Shown here one piece after another: positions 10,180-21,712 of a stretch of DNA of 32,802 bases. Every line of letters starts with the position of its first letter. The stretch's first letter is position 1. The DNA is from Schoenoplectus triqueter. Its lineage: Eukaryota; Streptophyta; Magnoliopsida; Poales; Cyperaceae. Under the pieces are notes generated by a model. That model saw only the letters and a list, made by a program, of their open reading frames with translations, had not been told where the DNA came from and made no database searches. The position numbers and the translations under genes are program-made. The stretch spans positions 1 to 32,802 of the forward strand of contig CAXKVV010001800.1 of the NCBI GenBank assembly GCA_964058805.1, written 5' to 3'.

Positions 10180-11106
10180 ATGTAATATCTAGGGTTGTTC
10201 TAAAAAAACAGAGGATTTCATGGGAAAAAAGAAGAAGAAAGAAACCAGAGGATGCCACGCAAGTTGAAAAATGAATATACCTTACAATTCGGTTTTAAGC
10301 TTGTCAGAAAATAAAAAAACATTGTCTTATGCGTTTCAAACTTTATATTAGTCTATAAATAAAACTTTACAATTCAGGTTTAAGCTAATTGCAGACATTT
10401 ATTTTGAGTTGCTTATCAATGTCACTCTCTCTGTTCTCACTTTATTCTTGTAAAAAAAATCAGTAAAATAATGTAGTGGATTCAAAACTATTATTTCTTC
10501 ACAAAATACAAAAGTCAATGCGTATGAACAAATACACTCATAAATACTAGCTACGAGTTCATTTAGTCCAAAATATGAACATATCAACATAGAGAGCGAG
10601 AAATCAAACGGTCTCAACTCAATATGATACGGCATAATTGACATGACGGAAAAGTGGGCTCTCTTTTTTCAAGTGTAATTATATTCAAAGTGTAATTATC
10701 AACTCTATTTTTTTGAGTAAAAAGATAGAGGTCAAACTTTTACCTTTTGAAAGAATCTTATTAATAAAAAAAATATAAATCAGAATGTTTTTTTAAAAGC
10801 TAAACACATGACCCCATGAGAATCGGTATGCATGAAAAATCTAGAAGAAAACTAAAAATTTGAAATACAATTCTTAAAACAAAAAATTTTAAGCTATTTA
10901 TTCCAATAAGGTGCGAATATCTTTGAAGTTGTCCAAAAAGTTGTTGCACAATGTTTTCGCCATAGTATAAATATTGTAATTACCAACTTTAATCTGAAAT
11001 TAAATTTTTCTATTGAGAAAAAAAGTTATATGACACAGCCTAGATTTGGTCCCTCGTTTTTGAGAAAAAGATATGGTCAATGAAATACTCAAATCCAAAA
11101 CATAAG
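10180..11106. other. AT-rich DNA without recognisable features
   Basis: No coding region, RNA gene or clear repeat is seen. The minus-strand open frame 10399-10644 and the plus-strand frame 11080-11295 (the latter inside the next foldback element) have no family motifs. Confidence 0.5.
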
Positions 11107-11501
11107 TTGTACTATGGTGCTATGCATAGCATGGATTACTTTCAGTGTTATGGATCAGTTTCGTTATCAATGTATAAATGGTCGATCCAACCGTACAAAA
11201 TAATTTCATATGAATATCTAGATGTAGATCAAATTTTATATTTTTTTACTATTTTTAAGATAGTTAGAAAATCGCTCCTTTTGAATGACTCATAATAACT
11301 AAATCAATTGATTTTCTAATTATCTTAAAAAATAGTAAAAAAATTCTAAAAAAATATAAAATTTGATCTACATAAGAATTCTAAAAAATTCATATGAAAA
11401 TTATTTTGTACAGTTGAATCAACCATTTGAACTTTTAAAATGAAGAACCGATCCATAGTACGAGGGAGATCCCTGCTATGCATAGCACCATAGCCCAACT
11501 A
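11107..11501. mobile_element. Foldback MITE, member A
   Basis: The left arm begins TTGTACTATGGTGCTATGCA and the right arm, read inverted from 11501, begins TAGTTGGGCTATGGTGCTAT. The arms stay similar for roughly 180 bp through CGATCC, ACAAAATAATTTTCATATGA and GTAGATCAAATTTTATATTT to a short centre near 11290. Each arm starts with a small palindrome, TGCTATGCATAGCA. The right end abuts a TATATATATA run. Member B at 12970-13466 shares CTATGGTGCTTTGCAAAGCA, the CGATCC block and the inner AAATTTTATATTTTTTT block. Confidence 0.7.
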
Positions 11502-12931
11502 TATATATAGAGATGCATTATAGTGCTCTACAAAGCAAAAAAAAATCATATTATTTTAGGGTGAGATTTAATATTTCGAGATCACAAAAAATCAATCTAA
11601 GTTGCTCAATAATTTTTTTCATGATAAAATCTTATGGAATATTAAATTTCATAATTTTTTTGAGATTTTTAACTATTTTTTAAATTATTTTTAAAATCAG
11701 TCTTATTTAACATAAAAAATATTTTATTTCTGGGCTAGAGTAAATTAAAAAAATAATCTAATTCATAACGACTTATTAAATAAATATGAACAATTAAAAG
11801 AAAGATGTAGCTTTTAAGACCTAGAGTAAATTATTTTTTTTATGATTCGCCATTATATCACCAGAAATAGGACGACATGCTAGCAACTCTTGCAAAGTGC
11901 GGGCCAGCTGGGCAACCATCGACTCTTGCAGCCTATGAACTCGACATAGTAGAATCCTTGATGCATCTCTTTCTTCCACTGTTATAAAAACCGGACCAGA
12001 CCGGACCGGCTGATTCGCTCAGAAAAAATCAGAACCAACTCTCTTTCCGTTTTGATTCAAATGAAAGATCAGATATGCTATTGAACCAACTCTCTTTCCG
12101 TTCTGAGTCAATTGACCGGTTTTAATAAGAAAACCTTTTAGATATTCTTAAAAAGTCCGGTTTTTTTGAATGAACTCAATTTTCTATGCATTTTTAAATG
12201 GGTTCAATTTCCACGTGCTTTTTACATTCATTAAGAGAGAGAAAATGAGCCATAATCTCACAGCCAACCATGTGCCAATGATGACGTGAAGGAGAATTTT
12301 TTATTTTCTCATAATATTTTACATACAAGTCCTCAATTTGTTTAAAATTATAAAAATATCAATATGAATAGTAACAAAATTGCATGTTAGTGTATATATT
12401 TATTTTGTAAATAATCATTGCCAAAATAATTCATCATTCATAATGTATATATTTCATTCCTAAGAAACATTTAGACATATGTTTTGAAAAGAAAATGTAC
12501 TTATTTAGATGAAAAATATCAAAAATGTATTCATATTTGATGACATGTTAGTCAATATGTATGTGCAACTCTTTTTTGGTGTATAATATTATATTTTTTA
12601 TTTTGTAAAAGAAATGATTAAATTTTTCATCTAAGTAAATATTTGAGTTAAATCAACGATCGAACCGGTGACCAGTAAATCAATGATTCGGAGCTTTACC
12701 GAGTTGATGTCTAGTAAGAGCGTGTACCACTTGTGGCTATTGTTGGCGTTATCGTTTTGAGAAACTGAATTTTTATTATGACCACAGTGTGAGCCATTTG
12801 TGGCCATTCTTCTAGTGCTATTATGCCCCGGAAGGCTATTATTCCATTATACCTTAAGTTACAAGGGCGCTACCTCAAGCTTGCTTAAGGATGAATCTGG
12901 TGTTTTGCCTCAAGCTTGCTATCTCGTACTC

Positions 12932-12963
<32 letters not shown>

Positions 12964-12969
12964 TGAGAG
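11502..12969. other. Unassigned region with a short tandem repeat and CCGG-rich patches
   Basis: Bases 11521-11537 (TAGTGCTCTACAAAGC) look like a stray end of the neighbouring foldback family. GAACCAACTCTCTTTCCGTT occurs at about 12033 and 12083. Bases 11990-12010 (ACCGGACCAGACCGGACCGG) and 12660-12715 (CGAACCGGTGACCAG onward) resemble the edges of a decayed DNA transposon, but I could not define inverted ends or a target duplication. CCTCAAGCTTGCT occurs twice (12872, 12908). No gene is seen. Confidence 0.35.
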
Positions 12970-13466
12970 AGTTCAACTATGGTGCTTTGCAAAGCATAGA
13001 GGCGTTGTGTGTTTTACGTTCTATTTTTAATTTCAAATTAGAAATAATCGATCCGAGAGAGAGAGAGTCCAACTATGGTGCTTTGCAAAGCATAGAGGCG
13101 TTGTGTGCTTTACGTTCTATTTTTAATTTCAAGTCAGAAATAATCGATCCGAACCATTCAATCTAATTTTCATATAAAAATATATTAGTAAACTAAATTT
13201 TAAATTTTTTAGAATTTTTTGCTATTTTTTCTGATGAGAAAAAAAATGACTTGATCTAAGAATTCTAGTTCATCCAAAAATGATGGTTTTCCCCCTATCC
13301 AAAAAAATAGCAAATAAATTCCAAAAAAATATAAAATTTGGTTTACTAATAGATTTTGATATGGAGATTAGATTGATTATTTTGGATCGATCATTTTTAA
13401 TTTAAAATTAAAAATATAGCGCAAAGTACACAACATTTTTGTACTTTGCAAAGTACCATAGCCTAA
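12970..13466. mobile_element. Foldback MITE, member B, with duplicated left arm tip
   Basis: The left arm starts CAACTATGGTGCTTTGCAAA and the right arm, inverted from about 13466, reads TAGGCTATGGTACTTTGCAA; the arms pair for about 230 bp. The outer 96 bp of the left arm is present twice in tandem (from 12974 and 13070), separated by a GA run. The element is bounded by TA microsatellites, about 12932-12951 on the left and 13467-13492 on the right. That placement recalls rice Micron elements, which insert in (TA)n; whether this is the same family is not established. Confidence 0.7.
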
Positions 13467-13492
13467 TTATATATATATATATATATATATAC
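13467..13492. repeat. (TA)n microsatellite
   Basis: An uninterrupted TA run of about 26 bp directly at the right end of foldback member B. Confidence 0.9.
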
Positions 13493-15811
13493 TACTTAGA
13501 TTTTATTTTGGGATCTATATTTACATCTCATGTCATAGCATATACCGAATTGATTTTTCTACATAACACATTACTAAATTTAATTTAGTTACTATTTATA
13601 ATTTTATGTTAAAAGTAGCTTGCATATTTCTCTAAATAACTCAAAAATTATTTTATAACAAAGTGTTGGAATTGGGTCCGGTCTGAGAAAGAGGAACAAC
13701 TCAAAGGCTCGATATAAATCCACACTAAGTAATTTTAATTACTCGCGTTTCCACGGTGGTTGTGGAATCTAAGTTTTCAGGTACGAGATTCTTATAGAGA
13801 AAATGGACCAGTCCCGCGTGATGACAAACGTGCTTCATCGCATCTGCATGTGAGTTGGGTAGCATTTTATTTAGGACTCCTTGGGGATATTGGGTTTTAC
13901 ATTTTTTTTTCTTTTGGGTATTTATTTGAGAGATTTTGTTAAATTGTGAAATCTAATTATACAACAATAATAATTAAGAGAATAATTAAAAATAATTTAA
14001 CATAAACTAATGAATGAAAATAAACCAACCGAATTGAAAAATTAATAAATTAATATATTTAACAAATAAAATAAGCAGATAAATTTAGAGATATCAATAT
14101 AACTAAATAAATAATAATAATATAATATAATATTTAAATAAACTAAATAAAAAATATTTTACTAATTTAGAATCAGACAAGATCAATATTTATATAATCA
14201 CATCATAACCAAAATAATTTAATTTCAAAAGACGCTAATTAATTAAAGGGAATGCAGTCAATCTTAAAAAATTGAAATAAACTTGAACCAATCAACAACT
14301 CGACAATCTTAAACTGAACGCCTCACGATAAATCATGACTTCGATAATAAGGATCATAATCAAAATAACAATTTATAAAATGGCTCAAATGCTCCTTATG
14401 CACAAAAGGCCACACCAAACTTACCACAGAAAATCTCAAACATCCCTCTCTCCCCCATCCATCCAATCTCATTTAATTTTATCTATTCCCTCTCTCTTCT
14501 GTACCTCTCTCCTCTTTATTACCCTTCAACTCACTCTCTCTCTCACCCCACTTGTCCCGTCCCTTACTCACCTCTGTCTCTCCGCTCTCCCTATCTCTCT
14601 CTGTGACGAGACCTCTCTTCTTCTTTTTTTTTCCTTTGATCCCGCCAGCGAAGCCTCACCCCTTTTATGCATCTCTCTTACGAGAGAGGCCACTACCCCT
14701 TCTTGATCTCACCTGCTCTATGTGCCTCATCCCCTCTTGATTGTTGCCCCTCTCCTTCTCATGTCGCCCAACTGCTCTAGTCGAGTGCATATGCTTGACC
14801 CCCATACTACCCCTCCTCCTATAAATACTAGGCGCCAACCCTTATTTCCCTCTTGCTTAATTTTTCTCATGCGTTGAGAACTCCCTCTAAATACTGGTAA
14901 GAACAGATTCAGATTTGGGAAAAAAATTGAAGCGAAAGAGGAAGGAGGAAGGTCGGAGAGAGGAGACGGGCCCGACCCTTTGCCGCATTGGTTTCTCTTG
15001 TGATTGTGCTGCCTACTGGACCTTCCTTTGCTTTCTGGTAAAAATCTTAGCACACCCCTCTTGTGTGATATTTGTCTTTTATGTGATTTATTGCTTGCTT
15101 GTTTGCTGGCCATCGAGCCATGCTGTTTGTTTTGCCATAGTTGCTTGGTCATATCGATACTGACAAACGAAATTGTTGATCTTCCTTGTTTGGGTTGAGC
15201 TTACCTGGGTTGAGCTGCTTGTGTGCTAGTTTGTTTATTCCCTGTCAGATTTGTGGTGCAGTGGGCTTTTGGGGTGTACTTGGTGGTCCTTGATACACTG
15301 TTACCGACATTTTTATTTGATAAAAAGAATAAATTTTGAAATTTAATTTCTTTTTATTTGATAAAAAGAATAAAGTCTTTCATTTTTATTATTATTTTAC
15401 TTATATTTTTATTTATCAATATTTAAAATTATTTAATTTCAAAGATTGAGTGTTATTTTTTATTTTATTTTTATTTTGATCTTTATTTTAGATGAATGTT
15501 GATTTTGTGTTGAAATTTAATTCTCTTTATTTGATAAAAAAAATAAAGACTTTTACCTTTTTATTTGTGTATTTATTTATTTAATTCATTTTTCATTTGA
15601 AAATTTATTTAATTTCGAATAAAAGTTATATTTATTCTATTTTTTATTCATTATATATTTAATTTTGTTTATTTTTTATTTGAAATTACTTAATTTAAAT
15701 TTGATTTAATTAATAAGAATTATATTTATTTTATTTTAAGAAATTTTTTATCTTATTATTTTTTATATTATTTCTTTTTATTATATATTCTCAATGAATG
15801 CATTACTTTTA
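13493..15811. other. LTR-like or promoter-like region of unknown origin
   Basis: From about 13660 (TGTTGGAATTGGGTCCGG) to 15305 the sequence differs from its surroundings. An AT-rich part (13940-14320) is followed by a strongly C/T-rich part (14420-14800), a TATA-like CCTATAAATACTAGG at 14818-14832, a purine-rich leader and a T/G-rich stretch. This order resembles a long plant LTR (U3, TATA, R, U5), but no second LTR, primer site or polyprotein is present. From 15310 to 15811 the sequence is T-rich, with TTTATTTGATAAAAAGAATA-type units repeated near 15316, 15354 and 15529. Overlapping open frames on both strands (14335-15198) lack motifs. Confidence 0.3.
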
Positions 15812-16284
15812 CTAGCTATATACCTGCGCGTTGCAGCCGAATTTTTTATTTAAACATTAAAATATTATAAGATAAAAAAAATTCATATTTATCTAATATT
15901 AAATTATAAATTTACCAAATTATAGAGAAAATATATAATAAAGACTATATTTAATCTTGGATGAGATTTTTGCACAATATGAGTTAATGATTCACGATTT
16001 TCATGACAAGAAAAGTAAATTATTCTAACATATATTATCACCATTAATTTCTTACCAAATATGCACAAAGTTGCTAAATAAAAAAAACAAAAATTATGGA
16101 AATAATAGTATATAAGGGAAAGAAATGGAGAGAAAGAGGGGATCAATGGACACGATCACATACGTTTGATCAACCAACAATAAATATTATCCGTCTAATT
16201 GAGGGATAAAATGGGTATAATAAAAATTTACCATGACAAAAAATGGACTCTCCAATTCTTAGATGCTTTATATAATAGTATAGA
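15812..16284 (-). mobile_element. Nonautonomous Helitron, copy 2 (both ends intact)
   Basis: On the minus strand the element starts at 16284 with TCTATACTATTATATAAAGC after an A and ends at 15812 with GGTATATAGCTAG before a T. It therefore has the 5' TC, the 3' CTAG (CTRR) and insertion between A and T that define Helitrons. A small stem (CTGC, loop, GCAG) lies about 12 bases before the 3' end. Length is 473 bp, with no Rep/helicase coding. It is more than 90% similar by eye to copy 1 at 2613-3077, and it split an older T-rich repeat region. Confidence 0.85.
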
Positions 16285-17111
16285 TTTTATTTAATTTTAA
16301 TTTTTATTCTAATTATTACATTTTATCTTGAAATGATTATTTTTTAAGGAAAATGATTTATTATGAAACTTTTTTATTTTTATTTATTTTTTAAAATATA
16401 TTTATAAAGAAATTTTATTATATTTTTACTTATACTTATTATCAAAATATCTATGATTTTAAAATTATATTTTAGTTTATAAATAATTTTTAATATTTTT
16501 CTGAGAATAAAATATTTTTATATTTTTTATAGAGTGCACTATAATATTTATTCTGATTTTTAACGATAAAGAAAATATAATCAGGTAGTGATTTTTTTAG
16601 ATATTTTGAGAAAAATATATTAGTACTATACTAATTTTATTTGACAAAAAATATCAAGAACGACATTATGAATAACTTTTATTTTGAATACTTTTAATTT
16701 GAACCCTCTAAAATATTATTTCGGGAGGAATATCAGCAAAGTACAATCTGAAAATAACGAAGACTTGAGCAGATAATACTATTTTTTTTCATTTTTAGAG
16801 CGAAATGAATTAATAATATACTTATTTTATTTGACAAAAATATCAAATTAGATATTAGGAAAAACTTTTATTTTGAGCACTTTAAGGTGTTGTTTTAGCA
16901 AAATACCAGTAGAGGACGGTTCTGAAAATCAGAAGCTATCAGAATTTTTTTGCGTGTTTGAAAGGTATTTACAATATATTTTTACGTTTAAATTTATGTA
17001 CAAGCTCCTCTTAATATGTACTTGAAAAATATAAAATAATATATACACATCACATTGACGGATCGGTATAATTTTTTAATTATTTTCTGATAAAGGGCTG
17101 AACTGGACAAC
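16285..17111. other. AT-rich DNA with a decayed two-copy repeat
   Basis: TTTTATTTGACAAAAA with following ATATCAA and AACTTTTATTTTGA recurs at about 16637-16690 and 16826-16880, so two diverged copies of a roughly 190-bp unit are present. Similar AATAACTTTTATTTTT appears at 20876, beyond the LINE, which suggests the LINE landed within this repeat series. No gene is seen. Confidence 0.4.
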
Positions 17112-17563
17112 CGAGGATATTTTGAATAACAACAAAACAACAACAAAGCCTTTAATCCCAAATAAATTGGGGTAGGCTAAAAATGAAACCCAATCGAAAA
17201 ACATAAGATCAAAGATCTCAAATATCAGTGATAAAAATGAATATGATGGAAGAAAAAAATAAAATAAAATAAAATAATAATATATAAATTAAGATGATAA
17301 TGATAATGATAATGATAATATGCTAATAATAGTAGCAATAATAACAATAATAATAATAGTACAATAAACCTCTATTATAAAATCTATTTCTAATTTCTAA
17401 AATCCTATTTTAAAACCTAATTCTAAATTCTAAATCCAAAAATCCAATCTAAACCTCTATTTCTGAAATCTATTTTCAAATTCTAAATCCTAAAATCCTA
17501 AAATCCTAAAAAAATCTAAAAATATGAAGTCTATAACTCTACTATTAGACTCTAACTCCTAAA

Positions 17564-20547
17564 TCATGGTTCAGGTACATGAATCGCTATCTTTCACGCA
17601 CTCCTATCCAAAGCAAGCTCTTTGGGTATATTTCATTCCTTAAAATATCTTTTTATTGCTTCCTCCCATGTCAATCTCGATCGACATCTTCCTCTTCTTG
17701 TATTTTCAGGACGACTTAAAATACCGTTGCGTACTGATGCTTTAGGAGGCCTTCGTTGGATATGACCAAACTATCGCAAACGATGTTGGACTAGCTTTCT
17801 CTTGAATTGGTGCTACCCCAAGTTTGTCCCTAATATAATCATTTCTGATTCGATCTTTCCTTGTTTGGCCACATATCCAACGCAACATTCGCATTTCAAC
17901 TACACTCATCTTCTGGATGTGTTGTCCTTTTGTAACCCAACATTCTGCGCCATACAACATCGCGGGTCTAATCACCGTCCTGTAGAACTTGCATTTTAGT
18001 TTGTTTGAGACTTTCTTATCACAAAGAACACTAGATGCTTGTCTCCATTTTACTCATCCAGCTCTTATTCTATGACTAACATCTTCATCGATCTCTCCTT
18101 CACTCTGCAACATCAATCCAAAATATCGAAATGTGTCATTCATGGGTACTACTCGTCCATCCAAACTAACATCTCCGTCATCTAAGTTTTCCCCGCTGAA
18201 CTGACACCTCATATATTCAGTTTTTGTCTTACTAAGTCTAAAACCTTTCGATTCTAAAGTTTGTCTCCACAACTCTAGTTTCTGATTGACTCCAATTCTG
18301 CTCTCGTCAATCAGCACCACATCATCAACAAAGATCATACACCAAGGAATATCTTCTTGTATGTCCTTTGTGATCTCATTCATCACTAAGGTGAAAATAT
18401 ATGGACTCAATGTTGACCCTTGATGTAATCCTATCTTAATAGAAAATGTATCAGACTCGTCGTCACATGCTCTGACACAAGTCACAGCATTTGTGTATAT
18501 ATCCTTAATAAGGGTAACGTACTTTGTTGGGACTAGTTTCCTTTTAAGCGCCCACCACATGATATTTCTCGGAATTTTAACATATGCTTTCTATAAATCA
18601 ATAAATATCATATGTAGGTTTTTCTTCTGTTCTCGATGTCTCTCCATAAGTTGTCTTATCAAGAAAATCGCCTCCATAGTGGACCTCCTAGGCATAAAAC
18701 CAAACTGATTTTTAGTGGCAGTTGTCAGTTTTCTTAAACGATACTCGATCACTCTCTCCCAAAGCTTCATGGTATGACTCATTAGCTTAATTCCTCTGTA
18801 ATTAGTATAACTTTGAATATCTCCTTTATTCTTGAAGATTGGTACTAATATACTTCTTCTCCACTCATCAGGCATCTTATTGGACCGAAAAATGGTATTA
18901 AATAATTTAGTGAGCCACACTATTGCTATATCTCCAAGACATCTCCATACCTCAATCGGGATATCATCCGGTCCTAACGCCTTACATGTTTTCATCTTTT
19001 TTTAAAGCTTCTTTCACCTCAGACTCTTGAATTCTCCGAACAAATCGCCTATTGGTGTCAATTGAGTCGTCCAACTCGATCGCGTTTTTCTCACTCTCAT
19101 CGTTGAATAGCTTGTCGAAGTATGCTCTCCATCTGTTCTTAATCTCCTCATCTTTCACCAAAAGTCTATCAGTCTCATCCTTAATACATTTAACTTGGTG
19201 GAAGTCTCTTGTCTTCCTTTCTCGAAGTTTAGCCATCTTGTAGACATCATTTTCGCCCTCTTTCGTATCTAATTTCCGATACAACTCCGTATATGCCTGA
19301 CTCCTTGCTTCGCTCACAGCTTTTTTTTGCGTTTCTTCTAGCTTCTTTGTACTTCTGTATATTTTCATCACTCTTGTTGTGATGTAAACGGTTGTAACAT
19401 TCTTTCTTCTCATTGATAGCTTTTTGTACTTCATCATTCCACCACCAAGTGTCTTTAGGTTCACGTTTATTTCCTCTAGTTACTCCAAACACTTCTATAG
19501 CCACCTTCCGAATGTGAGTCGCCATCTTCTTCCACATATTATCCGCATTCTCACCTTCGTTCCACGATCCTTCTGTAATAACTCTATTCTTAAACACCTG
19601 AGAAACGTCCCCTTTGAGCTTCCACCACCTCGTTCTCATTATTTTCATACCTCTATCCCGCCGAACGCATACCTGAAAAAAAAATCAGCCACCAAAAGTT
19701 TGTGTTGTGTGACAACACACTCGCCAGGTATAACCTTACAATCCATGTAGTTTGGTCTCTCCTCCCTTCTAGTCAGGACAAAATCGATCTGGCTCGAGTG
19801 TTGGCCACTACTGAAAGTAACTAAATGCGATTTTTTCTTTCTAAAGAAGGTGTTGGCTACCATAAGGTCATAAGTTATAGCGAAGTTCAAGATGTCTTCT
19901 CCCTCTTGATTCTGTTCGCCATATCCAAAACCCCCATGTACCCTCTCAAACCCCCCTCTAACTGTGCCAACATGACCATTAAGATCACCTCCAATGAAGA
20001 GTTTTTCACTGCTAGGCACTCTTCTAACCATGTCCTCTAAGTTTTTCCAGAATCGTCTCTTGACATCATCGCTCAAACCTAATTGTGGGGCATACACACT
20101 GATGACGTTCAAGATCAAATCTCCAAAAATTAATTTGATCATGATGATCATGTCCCCTTGTCTCCTAACTGCGACAACTTCATTCTTGAGGCTCTTATCA
20201 ATTAAGATGCCTACACCATTTCTACTTCGTTTTTTTCTCGTGTACCACAATTTAAAGCCTGTATTCTCCACCTCCTTAGCCTTCTGACCCGTCCATTTAG
20301 TCTCCTGAACACATAAGATATTAACGCGTCTCTTAATCGCAGTATCAACTAACTCTCTTAGCTTACCTGTTAAGGACCCTACATTCCAACTACCTAAACG
20401 AATCCTACTTTCCCCGACTAGCTTCCTTGCCCCTCGCACTCGTCGAGTCAAGTGCGAAGACCCTTGCTCATTTGACACTACATCCGGGCGCCGATGCAGC
20501 GCGTCACTAAGGTGATGACGATCCGGCCCTCGCTCACTTGTCACCAT
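17564..20547 (-). pseudogene. RTE-type LINE endonuclease and reverse transcriptase, broken
   Basis: The endonuclease part (20547-19645) has the APE-family landmarks: WNVGSL, QETKW, a GGDLNGHVG motif and SQIDFVL. A linker with WWWNDEVQ follows. The reverse transcriptase has PDDIPIEVW, NYRGIKLMSHTMKLWERVIE, FMPRRST, GLHQGSTLSPYIF and the active-site FVDD at 18321-18332, where the clade usually has FADD. The C-terminal part has AECW, RMLRW and an end in IHVPEP with TGA at 17564-17566. Lesions seen: frameshifts near 19665, 19330, 18987 and 17770; TAG near 18588 just after FIDL; TGA near 18051; and two more TGA codons near 17627 and 17595, where tryptophan would be expected. It cannot make a full protein. 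Confidence 0.9.
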
Positions 20548-20650
20548 ATTCGGGTTTCAATATGGCACGCCACTAAGGCGGTGACGACCCGGCCCTTGTT
20601 CTCTTATCACCATATTCGGGTTTCAATATGGCGCATCGCTAAGAGGGTGA
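20476..20650. repeat. Three 66-bp tandem units at the 5' end of the LINE
   Basis: Units begin CACTACATCCGGG (20476), CACCATATTCGGG (20542) and CACCATATTCGGG (20608), each followed by a CACTAAG or CGCTAAG and GTGACG block. They overlap the start of the LINE reading frame and its leader. Tandem 5' units can carry promoter activity in non-LTR elements; here that is inference. Confidence 0.75.
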
Positions 20651-20806
20651 CGCCCCAACGAAAATTGATTGGGTTTCATTTCCATAAAGATTGGTTGTTT
20701 TAGTGCAGGGCTCGCCACACCCACCGCAACCCTCCTCCTTTATTCTGGCTTGGGACAGACTGTGTAGAAACTAGTCCACACAGGCGGAGTTCGAGGATAT
20801 TTTGAA

Positions 20807-21712
20807 CATTTCTAAAAAAATCTATTTAAGAAAATATTTCAGAAAATTATGAACCTTTTAAGGAAGATATTTGTAATAACTTTTATTTTTATAATATTTT
20901 TAGTTAAGACTATCTTAAATGAGTTTTAAAAGAATTTTTATTTAACAAAAAAATAAACTTGGATGAACATATTTTTTTTATATATTTTCTTGAAAGAATT
21001 TTAGAAATAAACAAGCATTAAAAAAAATATCTGGGATCGAGTTTAAAACTCGGTCCATACTTCATACTGATCTTTTGACTACAAATAAACAAGCAAAACG
21101 AAAAAAAAAAATTACATGAGATTGAATTTGAAATTTAGTTCCGATATCTGAAACCGAATTTCAAATTCAATCTAGACTATTAGCCCAAAAGAAAAAGAGT
21201 ACTAGTACCATTTCTCTTTTTTTTATTTACTAAAAAAATCTACAAATTGAATATAATATGTACGCACATAACACATTTTTGCATGAGGCACTCGAGATAA
21301 AAGTACTAATAATATATATCACCCGTACAGGATCGATTATCTGGTTCACTACGTTTATGGTGTGATACCGACATACTGTGATTGAAAAGCGTGACCCGTT
21401 TACTCATTACCCAGAGCAAACTGTCCTCTCGTGTTGCTCCCTTCGGACGGGACAGACCGGTTCAGTGTTCAGATCTATACTAGACCTCGCCACCTAAGAC
21501 AAAAATAATAATAATTAATTGGCATATTTTTCAATGACTAAAGAAAAAGAAAATGACCCAGTAATAAATCTAGTTAGCTAATTAAGTACTGTTCACTTTC
21601 AACTTTTGCAAATTTCTTTAGTAATAATAATTATATTTAAGATAATAAGATCTGATCTATATGTTTTCGGATTGAATTTTACTTCTACTCTATTTTAATT
21701 TATTAAAAAATA
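20807..21712. other. AT-rich DNA with small palindromes, no gene
   Basis: Palindromic CGAGTTTAAAACTCG lies at about 21038-21052 and a perfect hairpin at 21119-21173 (annotated separately). Bases 21300-21490 are less AT-rich, but no open frame or RNA gene is evident. Confidence 0.45.
21119..21173. repeat. 17-bp perfect inverted repeat (hairpin)
   Basis: AGATTGAATTTGAAATT at 21119-21135 is exactly inverted at 21157-21173, with a 21-base loop. It carries the same style of sequence as the CGAGTTTAAAACTCG palindrome 70 bp upstream. It may be a transposon scar or a small-RNA source; nothing in the sequence decides. Confidence 0.7.

Larger units (their letters stand above)
17127..20791 (-). mobile_element. 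Full-length RTE-type LINE, inactive
   Basis: A 3.67-kb non-LTR retrotransposon on the minus strand. It is bounded by an exact 15-bp target duplication, CGAGGATATTTTGAA, at 17112-17126 and 20792-20806. The 3' end (17127-17175) reads, on the minus strand, CCCCAATTTATTTGGGATTA followed by TTG repeats, the tail type of plant RTE elements, rather than poly(A). One long reading region encodes an APE-type endonuclease and a reverse transcriptase. Between the stop and the tail (17176-17560) is an A-rich 3' region with AAATCCTA repeats and a GATAAT run (17294-17319). The 5' end lies just inside the duplication, so this is not 5'-truncated. The element is dead through several frameshifts and stops. Confidence 0.92.

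Noticed and set aside
14335..15198. Several overlapping open frames on both strands, up to 141 codons
   Set aside because: They owe their length to C/T-rich, stop-poor sequence; peptides are low in complexity and none shows a domain.
17802..20703. Plus-strand open frames across the LINE
   Set aside because: All are complements of the minus-strand LINE coding region.
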